A DNA stretch of 36,764 nt. It comes from a virus. The stretch is from positions 1 to 36,764 of IMG/VR virus record IMGVR_UViG_3300022221_000004. One strand, 5' to 3'. The translations under genes and the position numbers were made by a program. The notes under the pieces were generated by a model. The model did no database searches. It had not been told where the DNA came from and saw nothing but the letters and a program-made list of their open reading frames with translations. This document shows positions 30,575 to 36,764 of the stretch, piece after piece. Positions within the stretch are counted from its first letter, which is position 1. The number at the start of each line of letters is the position of its first letter.

Positions 30575-30618
30575 CACATGGATAATAGTAATACCGTTTA
30601 TTGGCGGATAATGGGAAC
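30573..30618 (+). repeat. 46-bp dispersed element, copy 2
   Basis: AACAC to GGGAAC, with an ORF 30578-30631 encoding MDNSNTVYWRIMGTNEN. The core begins inside the stop codon of the preceding gene, and the following gene starts at 30621, inside the 3' end of this ORF. Confidence 0.88.
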
Positions 30619-30620
30619 AA

Positions 30621-30875
30621 ATGAAAATTAAAGTTAAAGCGCACAATGCGCAAGATAAGCAAGGCACGGAAGACGACAGCGACAACTATAGGCCGTTGCT
30701 CATGAAAGACATTGTGCACGGCCTAGAATACTACGTTATCAATGAAGTCGACGCATTTACTTACGTCAAGTCTAAAGTCGATTACACGCCCTTTAAATGC
30801 AAAAACAGCATGGCTAGATATATGAGATATTTTAAAGTAATGATTAAAAATAAATTTATATTCGTTAAGAAATGA
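30621..30875 (+). CDS. Basic hypothetical protein (84 aa)
   Basis: An 84-residue protein beginning 3 bp after the repeat core and overlapping the DUF1367-like gene by ATGA. It is rich in Lys and Tyr ('DYTPFKCKNSMARYMRYFK'). No motif is recognised. Confidence 0.55.
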   Translation: MKIKVKAHNAQDKQGTEDDSDNYRPLLMKDIVHGLEYYVINEVDAFTYVKSKVDYTPFKCKNSMARYMRYFKVMIKNKFIFVKK

Positions 30876-31291
30876 AAGCTTTAGTAACATGGACGGGAAC
30901 ATATTTAAAGCCATTATACAATAGCGATCATGACGGCATTAGGAGTGCTAAATTAAAGATGGGCGAGACTTACGAAATAGAGATAAAGAAAAAGAGGAAT
31001 GTTTTATTTCATAGGAAGTTTTTTGCTTTGTTAAATTTGGTTTTTCAAAATCAAGACCATTTTAAAGATAATGAGTTTGAGGCGTTTAGGGGCTATTTCT
31101 TAATAAAGGCTGGCGAATATACAAGAACCGACACGCCAAAAGGAGCATTTTACTATCCAAAAAGCATATCATTTTCTAAGATGGACGAAATAGAATTTTC
31201 AAGGCTTTATGATAAAATTATAAATGTGGCATGTGAAGAAATAGGGGCAGATAAAGAGGACATAAAAAACGAGATTGAGCAGTATTTTTAA
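30872..31291 (+). CDS. DUF1367-like phage protein
   Basis: A 139-residue protein. Residues 30-60 contain 'KMGETYEIEIKKKRNVLFHR' and 'KFFALLNLVFQNQ', the hallmark of DUF1367 proteins of many phages, often encoded near recombination or Holliday-junction genes. The next gene encodes a VRR-NUC nuclease, which fits. The biochemical role of DUF1367 is not established. Confidence 0.75.
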   Translation: MKALVTWTGTYLKPLYNSDHDGIRSAKLKMGETYEIEIKKKRNVLFHRKFFALLNLVFQNQDHFKDNEFEAFRGYFLIKAGEYTRTDTPKGAFYYPKSISFSKMDEIEFSRLYDKIINVACEEIGADKEDIKNEIEQYF

Positions 31292-31312
31292 ACTTTCACA
31301 TTTTAGTAGCTT

Positions 31313-31699
31313 ATGAAAAAAGAAGAATCCGAACATTTGCAAATTTGCAATTACATCAAAGCCAAATATCCTGATGTTATATTTACCTCTGACGCTTCGG
31401 GCGTTAGAATGCCTATAGGGTTGTCGGTTAAATTCTCAAAACTAAAGTCAGGGCGAGGGATTCCAGACCTTCTAATATTAGAGCCCAGGGGCGATTATTC
31501 GGGCTTATTCCTGGAGATCAAAAGAACTAACGAAAATATATTTAAAAAAGACGGGGGACTTAAAAAAAACGAGCATTTATATGAGCAAGCAATAATGTTA
31601 GACAGGTTAAAGCATAAGGGATACGCCACTTATTTTGCTATAGGTAAAGAGATGGCAAAACAAATAATTGACGATTATATGAAAATAAATAAGAAATAG
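31313..31699 (+). CDS. VRR-NUC domain nuclease (Holliday junction resolvase-like)
   Basis: A 128-residue, single-domain nuclease. The motif 'GRGIPDLLIL' carries Asp52 and 'GLFLEIKR' carries Glu68 and Lys70, the PD-(D/E)xK core; the later 'YEQAIMLDRLKHKGYATYFA' matches the VRR-NUC Q..ML..L...G pattern. Such phage proteins cut branched DNA during recombination and packaging. Confidence 0.85.
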   Translation: MKKEESEHLQICNYIKAKYPDVIFTSDASGVRMPIGLSVKFSKLKSGRGIPDLLILEPRGDYSGLFLEIKRTNENIFKKDGGLKKNEHLYEQAIMLDRLKHKGYATYFAIGKEMAKQIIDDYMKINKK

Positions 31700-31700
31700 C

Positions 31701-31731
31701 TTGCGTAAGTAAAGTAAGTGTACTACCTTAG
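31701..31731 (+). promoter_or_regulatory. Promoter for the accessory block
   Basis: TTG (31701-31703), 20 bp, TACCTTAG (31724-31731), 30 bp before the ATG at 31762. The -7 box differs from TAnnTTTG at one position, as at 23739; the two sites share the string GTGTAYTACYTTAGTAAAA. Confidence 0.55.
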
Positions 31732-31761
31732 TAAAACAATAGCAAACTAAAGGATACCACG

Positions 31762-32007
31762 ATGAAAGCGATAATAGAAAATAACAAAACATACAAAGTA
31801 ACAGGAGAAAAAGGAGATTTTACAATATGTGAAGATTCAAGAGGAAAATGTAAAATGTTTCAAACCTCTACAGTAGAGATCGTAGAAATCGACAAAATGC
31901 CAAAAGCAAAGAATTACAAGAAAAGTACTGGTAAATTATCAAAAGCCGAGCATTTAGCCTTCCAAGCAGATATTAAAGAGTGCAGAAGATTAGCAAGAGA
32001 ATTTTAA
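31762..32007 (+). CDS. Small accessory protein (81 aa)
   Basis: An 81-residue protein, first gene of the accessory block. The start 'NKTYKVTGEKGDFTICED' looks like a short beta domain, and the end is a basic helix. Two Cys are present. Function unknown. Confidence 0.55.
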   Translation: MKAIIENNKTYKVTGEKGDFTICEDSRGKCKMFQTSTVEIVEIDKMPKAKNYKKSTGKLSKAEHLAFQADIKECRRLAREF

Positions 32008-32030
32008 AAACAAACACAAACTAAAAGATT

Positions 32031-32252
32031 ATGACACCTACAAACGAAAATCGCCCGTATATTTCCAATTCAAGCATAGATGAATCAGTTTTGTTGAGGC
32101 CACATTATACACTGGCAACATTCACAGACAAAAACGGCAATGCATACGCCATTAATACTAACAACAATTACGCTTATCCAATCATAGGAAAACGAAAAAG
32201 CGAAAAGTTTGGCCTGATTAATACATCTATTAAAAGGGCTGATTTAAGATAA
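32031..32252 (+). CDS. Small accessory protein (73 aa)
   Basis: A 73-residue polar protein with 'FTDKNGNAYAINTNNNYAYP' in the centre, likely a strand-turn-strand unit. No family is recognised. Confidence 0.5.
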   Translation: MTPTNENRPYISNSSIDESVLLRPHYTLATFTDKNGNAYAINTNNNYAYPIIGKRKSEKFGLINTSIKRADLR

Positions 32253-32271
32253 TTAACTAACCAAAACCATC

Positions 32272-32559
32272 ATGAATAAAACATTAACGTTAGAGATCGA
32301 AAGCAAACACGCTAAATCAAGAAGCACGGCAAGGGTACAAGAAATGGTATCGTTTCTAAGGCATCAAGCGCACCAAGAGAAAAGGAGATTGCGAAAAATG
32401 CACGGATTGCCAGACACGAAAGAAGACATTCCAGAAGATATAAATGTATCGGAGTTGGTAAGAATGTCTTCAAAAGCATTGCAGAAATGTAATATCAACA
32501 GCCTTTTAGAACTCTTAAATAATAACGGAATAGCAAAATATAAAATCATAAAATCATGA
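32272..32559 (+). CDS. Basic helical accessory protein (95 aa)
   Basis: A 95-residue protein with a strongly basic helix ('RHQAHQEKRRLRKMHGL', residues about 30-46) and a second helix ('VSELVRMSSKALQKCN'). It may bind nucleic acid. It overlaps the next tiny gene by ATGA. Confidence 0.5.
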   Translation: MNKTLTLEIESKHAKSRSTARVQEMVSFLRHQAHQEKRRLRKMHGLPDTKEDIPEDINVSELVRMSSKALQKCNINSLLELLNNNGIAKYKIIKS

Positions 32560-32681
32560 ACAAAGTACAACTATTGGACTCTAAATCTTACGATTTTGGG
32601 GAGCTTAAAACAAAAAAGGCGATAAAGCTAAAGCCTTTAACAGAAAGAATTCTGCCACCAGAAAAGCAAAAGACCTATTAA
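32556..32681 (+). CDS. 41-residue hypothetical protein
   Basis: A tiny gene coupled by ATGA to the previous one. The product starts MNKVQLLDSKSYDFG and is Lys/Leu/Pro-rich at the end. The overlap supports translation; function unknown. Confidence 0.42.
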   Translation: MNKVQLLDSKSYDFGELKTKKAIKLKPLTERILPPEKQKTY

Positions 32682-32719
32682 GGCTATGCACTGATTTTTA
32701 ACGATTAAATACAAACGAA

Positions 32720-33169
32720 ATGAAATACACAGGACAGTTAGTAACAGGTGATTTTAAAGAAGACACAATGACCTTTAAGATAGAAGGTGAAATGACGCTA
32801 CAAGCTGGCAGATATAGTATAGAGCAAATTCAAGTAGGAAATCAAGTTAAAAATTTAGGTTTAGTTGATGATAGCAATATTGAGGAACGAAAGACGATTT
32901 GCCCTAATTGCTTTGATAATAAAGTGACAATTCATAATGGGTACGATAAAGAGACTTGTTTAAAATGCGGATTTCAGTGGCAAACTGTTAAAAATTTAGG
33001 TTTCGTTGATGTTAGCGAGCGTGAGGATGTACAAAACTTCATTCGCATGGTGCTAAATTCATACAAGTTAATTAATAACGAGACAGATCACAGGCAAGTG
33101 TATCAGATAATAATAGAATTAGCAGAAAAATTAAACAACAAATTAATTGATTATGCGAATGCACCCTAA
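32720..33169 (+). CDS. Zinc-ribbon accessory protein (149 aa)
   Basis: A 149-residue protein. A zinc ribbon is formed by CPNC (near residue 63) and CLKC (near residue 82). It is flanked by two similar phrases, 'VKNLGLVDDS' and 'VKNLGFVDVS', which may be a small internal duplication. The C-terminal 50 residues are helical. It ends in CCC TAA TGG. Confidence 0.6.
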   Translation: MKYTGQLVTGDFKEDTMTFKIEGEMTLQAGRYSIEQIQVGNQVKNLGLVDDSNIEERKTICPNCFDNKVTIHNGYDKETCLKCGFQWQTVKNLGFVDVSEREDVQNFIRMVLNSYKLINNETDHRQVYQIIIELAEKLNNKLIDYANAP

Positions 33170-33262
33170 TGGGCGTGTGTATATGCCGTGCATACCCAAA
33201 ATACTAACTAACGGCTACAAACTTTAATTGCATGGCATTATACATGGTGTTGTGTGTGAATT
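33170..33262 (+). other. Noncoding hairpin segment after zinc-ribbon gene
   Basis: No gene is visible. It contains an imperfect hairpin around 33178-33194 (GTA, TGC against GCA, TAC) and later ATGGTGTTGTGTG, which resembles ATGGTGTCGTGG in the segment at 33531. Confidence 0.4.
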
Positions 33263-33508
33263 ATGGAAGCAATAGAAGAACAAAAAACGTACAAAATATT
33301 AGCTAAAAGCATAGTAAACAAGATTTACCAACCGTTAGGGCATTTGCGATGCGGTGTTTCAAATGATGAAATGTGGGAGTATGCTAAAACAAGAGCGATT
33401 GAGCAAGTAGAACTAATGTTGCAAGAAATACCGATGTATACAGGAAACCTAAACCCTAAATGGAAAAAATGGAGCGACATTAAAGCAGAAATTAAATCAA
33501 TGCCCTAA
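33263..33508 (+). CDS. Small accessory protein (81 aa)
   Basis: An 81-residue protein with 'AKSIVNKIYQPLGHLRCG' and 'AKTRAIEQVELMLQEIP' helices and a Trp-containing end. It finishes CCC TAA TGG, like its neighbours. No family is recognised. Confidence 0.52.
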   Translation: MEAIEEQKTYKILAKSIVNKIYQPLGHLRCGVSNDEMWEYAKTRAIEQVELMLQEIPMYTGNLNPKWKKWSDIKAEIKSMP

Positions 33509-33586
33509 TGGCATACAACGCATCTTGTGTATGGTGTCGTGGCATTAAATAACTACTAATTAAATTTTAACAGAAAAACTTAAATA
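33509..33586 (+). other. Noncoding hairpin segment with TGGCAT flanks
   Basis: CATACA (33512-33517) pairs with TGTATG (33528-33533). TGGCAT occurs at 33509-33514 and again at 33540-33545. The gene before it ends CCC TAA. The remainder is AT-rich and leads into the next gene. Confidence 0.5.
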
Positions 33587-33856
33587 ATGGATAACCTTAA
33601 TAAAGAAAACGAAACTAAGCCATGCACTATACATGATGTTGGCAGTAGTTGTACTCTTTATCACGGGACTGAATTTGGAGTTGAGGAACTTAATTTAATA
33701 CTATTAGTCAACTTTAAATTAAACAAAATTATGAGAATTGATTTACACAACCCATCTATTAGAATTATAGACATGCCTAAAAACGGAATACCAAATCACT
33801 TTAAAGAAATAGATAATAATGAATTTAACAGGCTTATTGAGAAATACCGATCTTAA
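33587..33856 (+). CDS. Small accessory protein (89 aa)
   Basis: An 89-residue protein. The start has 'CTIHDVGSSCTLYHGTEFG' with two Cys, and the end is a short helix. No family is recognised. Confidence 0.52.
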   Translation: MDNLNKENETKPCTIHDVGSSCTLYHGTEFGVEELNLILLVNFKLNKIMRIDLHNPSIRIIDMPKNGIPNHFKEIDNNEFNRLIEKYRS

Positions 33857-33864
33857 TTACTGCC

Positions 33865-33910
33865 AACACATGGATAATAGTAATACCGTTTATTGGCAGA
33901 TAATGGGAAC
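33865..33910 (+). repeat. 46-bp dispersed element, copy 3
   Basis: AACAC to GGGAAC, with an ORF 33870-33917 encoding MDNSNTVYWQIMGTN. It lies 9 bp after a stop codon and 19 bp before the next ATG. Confidence 0.88.
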
Positions 33911-33928
33911 AAATTAAATAAAACAAAC

Positions 33929-34162
33929 ATGGGAAAGCAAAAAGGATATTTTACGGAAGAAAACAAAGGAAAAACAGTAAGCCTAAGAAAAACAGGCGTG
34001 CCGCATAGGCTGACAATAGCACACGAGGGCGTAAACTTTTACCATCTCGGAAAACCGTATGGTGTAAAGTGCAAAATTGGAGAAGTAGTATTGGTCTCTA
34101 AAGAACAATATTATCTTACTCCTAAAGCGGAGAATATTGACTTTATAATTGAATCTATATAA
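33929..34162 (+). CDS. Small accessory protein (77 aa)
   Basis: I start at ATG 33929 (MGKQKGYF); a TTG inside the repeat at 33893 would be 12 codons earlier. The product is strand-rich ('GKTVSLRKTGVPHRLTIAHE', 'GEVVLVSKEQYYLTP'), like a small SH3-type barrel. Function unknown. Confidence 0.55.
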   Translation: MGKQKGYFTEENKGKTVSLRKTGVPHRLTIAHEGVNFYHLGKPYGVKCKIGEVVLVSKEQYYLTPKAENIDFIIESI

Positions 34163-34168
34163 ATAGAA

Positions 34169-34384
34169 ATGGATATAATAGAAATGGAGGCTCGATCAAT
34201 ATTTGGAAGGATGCCAAGGATGCCAAGGAAGAGAAAAAAGGTAGTTAAAAAAGCAATTAAGGCATGTATAAAGGCAGAAATTAATAACGGTAATTGGTGG
34301 CTTATAGGATCATTCTATTTTCATGCGTGGCCTAAAAAGAGAGAAGCCGAGACATACGGAAGAGTAAATTGGATAACTAACTAA
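34169..34384 (+). CDS. Basic small accessory protein (71 aa)
   Basis: A 71-residue protein with a Lys/Arg-rich stretch ('RMPRMPRKRKKVVKKAIKA', residues about 14-32) and a Trp-rich C-terminal half. It may bind nucleic acid. Function unknown. Confidence 0.5.
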   Translation: MDIIEMEARSIFGRMPRMPRKRKKVVKKAIKACIKAEINNGNWWLIGSFYFHAWPKKREAETYGRVNWITN

Positions 34385-34388
34385 AATC

Positions 34389-34499
34389 ATGATACATTTT
34401 GTTGATATATTAACTTACATAACATTGGCGTTGATTCTGTCCGCTATCACAACGGTAATAATTCACGCTCTTGTTGTGCCGAAAAACAAGAATAAATAA
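34389..34499 (+). CDS. 36-residue single-TM protein
   Basis: A tiny gene whose product has one hydrophobic helix ('ILTYITLALILSAITTVIIH', residues about 7-26) and a basic C-terminal end (PKNKNK). Typical of small phage membrane peptides. Too short for confident annotation. Confidence 0.45.
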   Translation: MIHFVDILTYITLALILSAITTVIIHALVVPKNKNK

Positions 34500-34505
34500 A
34501 AGAAT

Positions 34506-34700
34506 ATGGTAGGATATTGGACTGTTACGAATTATTTAAGATGGATAATAAGGATTACACCGATAAAGGAAGACTTCGGTGACGGAATTATTGGGTGTGT
34601 AGGACAAAAAGAAGATAAGGTCTTGCAGCAAATGTGGCAATGCTCTAATGGTGAACAAGAGTGGAAAGATATAGAGGCTGTTTTTGATTCTGACCTATAA
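34506..34700 (+). CDS. Small accessory protein (64 aa)
   Basis: A 64-residue protein with several Trp ('GYWTVTNYLRWIIRITP', 'QMWQCSNGEQEWKDIEAVF'). It looks like a small beta domain with an acidic end. No family is recognised. Confidence 0.5.
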   Translation: MVGYWTVTNYLRWIIRITPIKEDFGDGIIGCVGQKEDKVLQQMWQCSNGEQEWKDIEAVFDSDL

Positions 34701-34710
34701 TGTTTAATCT

Positions 34711-34809
34711 ATGGAAATTATAATAACAGTGCTTGCAATGCTAATAGTCGTATGGCTATTGGTTGGAGATGTTAAGAGGCAAGAAAAAGAAAAACGGGAT
34801 ATTGACTAA
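34711..34809 (+). CDS. 32-residue single-TM protein
   Basis: A tiny gene coding for a hydrophobic N-terminal helix ('IIITVLAMLIVVWLLVG', residues about 3-19) followed by a charged tail. It has the same plan as the product at 34389 but no clear sequence match. Confidence 0.42.
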   Translation: MEIIITVLAMLIVVWLLVGDVKRQEKEKRDID

Positions 34810-34827
34810 TAATTTTAAAAAAATAAG

Positions 34828-35169
34828 ATGAAAAGTTTAATAGAAGTATTTAGAATGACAGAAGTTAGCAAGAAGGCAAGAGCTAACATAATAGTAAAAC
34901 TTGGTGGAGCGATAAACGTAGAAGAGGATTATAAACAAGTGCCAATAAGTGTACTTAAGTATATTTCAGAACTTGAGAATCAAGTAAATAAAAATATCGT
35001 TTTAGCTGATGTTAGGCAACGTTTTTCAAAAATGGACTTGGAAGATATGGCTGATGATTATGTAAATGAAAAGTATGAGTCTCTTGACAAACTTGTGTGG
35101 CATGACCAAATGAATTTGGATAGGAAAATATACTTATCTGGACTTAAGAAAATATACTATGATGCCTAA
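34828..35169 (+). CDS. Hypothetical protein (113 aa)
   Basis: A 113-residue, helical protein with 'KKARANIIVKLGGAINVEED' and an acidic C-terminal helix ('FSKMDLEDMADDYVNEKYES'). It ends GCC TAA TGG and overlaps the next gene by TAATG. Confidence 0.55.
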   Translation: MKSLIEVFRMTEVSKKARANIIVKLGGAINVEEDYKQVPISVLKYISELENQVNKNIVLADVRQRFSKMDLEDMADDYVNEKYESLDKLVWHDQMNLDRKIYLSGLKKIYYDA

Positions 35170-35447
35170 TGGTTTGGGTAAATATAGTTCAGGATTTAAA
35201 GAAAAATATTATGAGCAAGTTTAAAGCAAGATTATACGAGAAAATGCAAGAGGCTAAGATGCAGCCTGAATTAGATTTACCTGTTGTTATAGGTCGTCTT
35301 TCTATTTTAGCTGATAAATTCAAAGATGAATCAGATAGCACAATCCCACTACCTATGGAGATAGAGGAGCGAAGATACAAACAGGGGAAACAAGAAGCAT
35401 ACGCACACGCATACATTGAATTGAAAAGGTTAATAGATGACCTATAA
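35169..35447 (+). CDS. Hypothetical protein (92 aa)
   Basis: A 92-residue helical protein. A later ATG at 35211 would give a shorter form (78 residues). The C-terminal helix contains 'KQGKQEAYAHAYIELKRLID'. It ends in CTA TAA CAC ATGG, identical to the end of the methyltransferase gene, and is followed directly by repeat copy 4. Confidence 0.52.
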   Translation: MVWVNIVQDLKKNIMSKFKARLYEKMQEAKMQPELDLPVVIGRLSILADKFKDESDSTIPLPMEIEERRYKQGKQEAYAHAYIELKRLIDDL

Positions 35448-35491
35448 CACATGGATAAGCGTAATACCATTTATTGGCGGATAATGGGAAC
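35446..35491 (+). repeat. 46-bp dispersed element, copy 4
   Basis: AACAC to GGGAAC, with an ORF 35451-35498 encoding MDKRNTIYWRIMGTI. This is the most diverged copy. It lies between the accessory block and the terminase operon. Confidence 0.88.
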
Positions 35492-35525
35492 TATTTAATG
35501 CCGCTACCATTAAATAAAAATTAAC

Positions 35526-35533
35526 TATCTTTG
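35526..35533 (+). promoter_or_regulatory. Promoter -7 box for the terminase operon
   Basis: TATCTTTG matches TAnnTTTG exactly and lies 3 bases before the ATG of the small terminase. No clear -33 TTTG is seen at the usual distance. Confidence 0.58.
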
Positions 35534-35536
35534 GGT

Positions 35537-35977
35537 ATGCCAGCGACAAAAGGAAATCAGTTTTGGAAGGCCAGAAGCTCACACGGCAGGAAGCCAATAT
35601 ATAGCGACCCAGAAAAATTAATGGACGCTTGTGAGCAGTATTTCCAATGGGTAGAAGATAACCCACTGAAGGAACAACGAGCAGCCCAGTACCAGGGGCA
35701 ATGGGTAAAAACAGAGGTTAATAAGATGCGAGCAATGACAATAGGAGGGCTTTGCTTGTTTATTGGTGTCGACATAACAACATGGATAAAATACCGTGAA
35801 AACAAAGATTTTATCCATATCACAAAGGAAGTCGACTCTATTATTAGAAATCAAAAGTTCACAGGAGCGGCCGCAGACTTGCTTAATCCCAACATTATAG
35901 CTAGGGATTTGGGGCTAACTGATAAGAAAGAAGTAGAAACAAAAAGCATAACGGTAAAGCCATTCAATGAGGATTAA
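35537..35977 (+). CDS. terS: Terminase small subunit
   Basis: I start at ATG 35537 (MPATKGNQFW); the frame also has a TTG at 35531, inside the -7 box. The 146-residue protein begins with 'KGNQFWKARSSHGRKPIYSD', then 'MDACEQYFQW', a helix-turn-helix-like 'TIGGLCLFIGVDITTWIKYR' and a C-terminal part with 'AADLLNPNIIARDLGLTDK'. This is a common plan for small terminases, which select and bind the packaging site. It couples to the large subunit by TAATG. Confidence 0.85.
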   Translation: MPATKGNQFWKARSSHGRKPIYSDPEKLMDACEQYFQWVEDNPLKEQRAAQYQGQWVKTEVNKMRAMTIGGLCLFIGVDITTWIKYRENKDFIHITKEVDSIIRNQKFTGAAADLLNPNIIARDLGLTDKKEVETKSITVKPFNED

Positions 35978-36764
35978 TGGACATAAACTGGGATTGGAAT
36001 ATTGTTAATAAGAAATTCAAGCCACTACATAAGAAGACCCACAGATATGTAATAACATACGGAGGGCGTGGTTCTTCTAAATCAGACTACGCAGCAAAAC
36101 AAATGATTTATAATTGCCTTGCACATAATCATTTTAGGTGCATAATGATTAGGAAGGTTCAGGCCAAAGTAAAAGGTTCATGCTATCAGAACATCAAAGA
36201 CCTTATTGATGAAATGGGGCTAAGGGATTATTTTAGATTTGCCTCAACACCCACGCCAAGGATAGAGTGCATAAACGGCAATTTCTTTGTTGGTGCTGGC
36301 CTAGATGATACCAGCAGCATCAAATCTATAAAAGACCCTACATGTGTTTGGTGGGAGGAGGACATTCCAGACGAGGCCGATTTTATCACAATAACAACTT
36401 CAATAAGAACTTTAAAAGCTGATTTGCTACAGGAGATATTTAGCATTAATCCAGAATGTGAGGGCGACTATAAGGAAAACTGGTTTTATAAACGATTCTT
36501 TGATAAGCATTATAGCGAAGGGGAATTAAGCTTTGAAGATGTTGTAACCGTAGAGATGAACGGCAACCAGATAGAGCTACCATACATAGTGCATCACTCT
36601 ACCCATGAAGATAATCCACATCTTCCCGACCAATACAGGGCAATGCTGGAAGACTTAAAGAGAACAAATCCTTATTATTACACAGTGTACACACAAGGGA
36701 AATGGGGAACAAAAGTAGTGACTGGCAGATTTTACCAGGAGTTTTCGCAATCAATACACACTTA
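35977..36764 (+). CDS. terL: Terminase large subunit, N-terminal part (ATPase domain)
   Basis: This is the 5' part of the large terminase, continuing at base 1 of the window. It shares the A of its ATG with the terS stop (TAATG). The Walker A loop 'GGRGSSKS' is at residues 29-36 and the Walker B/catalytic segment 'CVWWEED' at about 123-129. The ATPase drives DNA into the capsid. The joined protein is 478 residues, a normal length. The last 127 bases duplicate the window start. Confidence 0.93.
   Translation, partial: MDINWDWNIVNKKFKPLHKKTHRYVITYGGRGSSKSDYAAKQMIYNCLAHNHFRCIMIRKVQAKVKGSCYQNIKDLIDEMGLRDYFRFASTPTPRIECINGNFFVGAGLDDTSSIKSIKDPTCVWWEEDIPDEADFITITTSIRTLKADLLQEIFSINPECEGDYKENWFYKRFFDKHYSEGELSFEDVVTVEMNGNQIELPYIVHHSTHEDNPHLPDQYRAMLEDLKRTNPYYYTVYTQGKWGTKVVTGRFYQEFSQSIHT
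36638..36764. repeat. Terminal direct repeat, right copy (circular-contig overlap)
   Basis: Identical to bases 1-127. Removing one copy leaves a 36,637-bp circle in which terL is intact. Confidence 0.93.

Noticed and set aside
34540-34568. Fifth copy of the 46-bp element
   Set aside because: Only the first ten bases (ATGGATAATA) match. The rest diverges and lies within a coding gene.
1-36764. tRNA genes and CRISPR arrays
   Set aside because: I saw no cloverleaf-like sequence with CCA-type end or TTC-loop motif, and no regularly spaced identical repeats.

Overview
This window is a complete, circularly assembled genome of a tailed phage. Bases 1-127 are repeated exactly at 36638-36764, and the large terminase gene runs unbroken across that junction, so the real circle is 36,637 bp. 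The host is probably a member of the Bacteroidota, perhaps a flavobacterium. The DNA is AT-rich, promoter-like sites follow the Bacteroidota pattern (TTTG/TTG, about 19-20 bp, TAnnTTTG), ribosome-binding sites are weak, and several proteins resemble families common in Bacteroidota phages. A sheath, a tube and baseplate genes indicate a contractile (myovirus-type) tail, with Mu-like head genes. I found no integrase, transposase, phage repressor, tRNA, polymerase or primase, so a lytic life style is likely but not proven.

Layout. 35537-776 (across the junction): small and large terminase. 797-6518: head-completion protein, Mu gp29-like portal, Mu F-like protein, a 41-residue zinc-ribbon protein, gpG-like protein, then a baseplate and tail-fibre block. 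6564-6922: two genes on the minus strand (membrane protein and ribbon-helix-helix regulator), the only reverse genes. 6986-18787: ClpP-like prohead protease with scaffold tail, major capsid, sheath, tube, frameshifted tail chaperone, short tape measure, hub, spike, wedge and fibres. 18790-21485: small membrane proteins, peptidase endolysin and holin, closed by a strong terminator. 21643-31699: recombination and replication genes (ERF annealing protein, SSB-like protein, initiator with iterons, DnaB-like helicase, VRR-NUC nuclease) and two cytosine methyltransferases. 31762-35447: a dense run of small unknown genes.

The most striking system is the replicative helicase. It is broken exactly inside its Walker A loop by a naturally split intein. 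The two halves (28156-28653 and 29168-30010) lie in different frames and are separated only by an HNH homing-endonuclease gene (28650-29186), so active helicase can form only by protein trans-splicing. The second is a 46-bp element found four times in the early/accessory region (28093, 30573, 33865, 35446). Every copy can encode a peptide close to MDNSNTVYWQIMGTN and sits just after a stop codon. Also notable are a classic -1 frameshift in the tail chaperone, a second A_AAA_AAA frameshift candidate at 26335, iterons inside the initiator gene, a duplicated gene overlap at 19621/19901, and an EF-hand-like loop in the endolysin.
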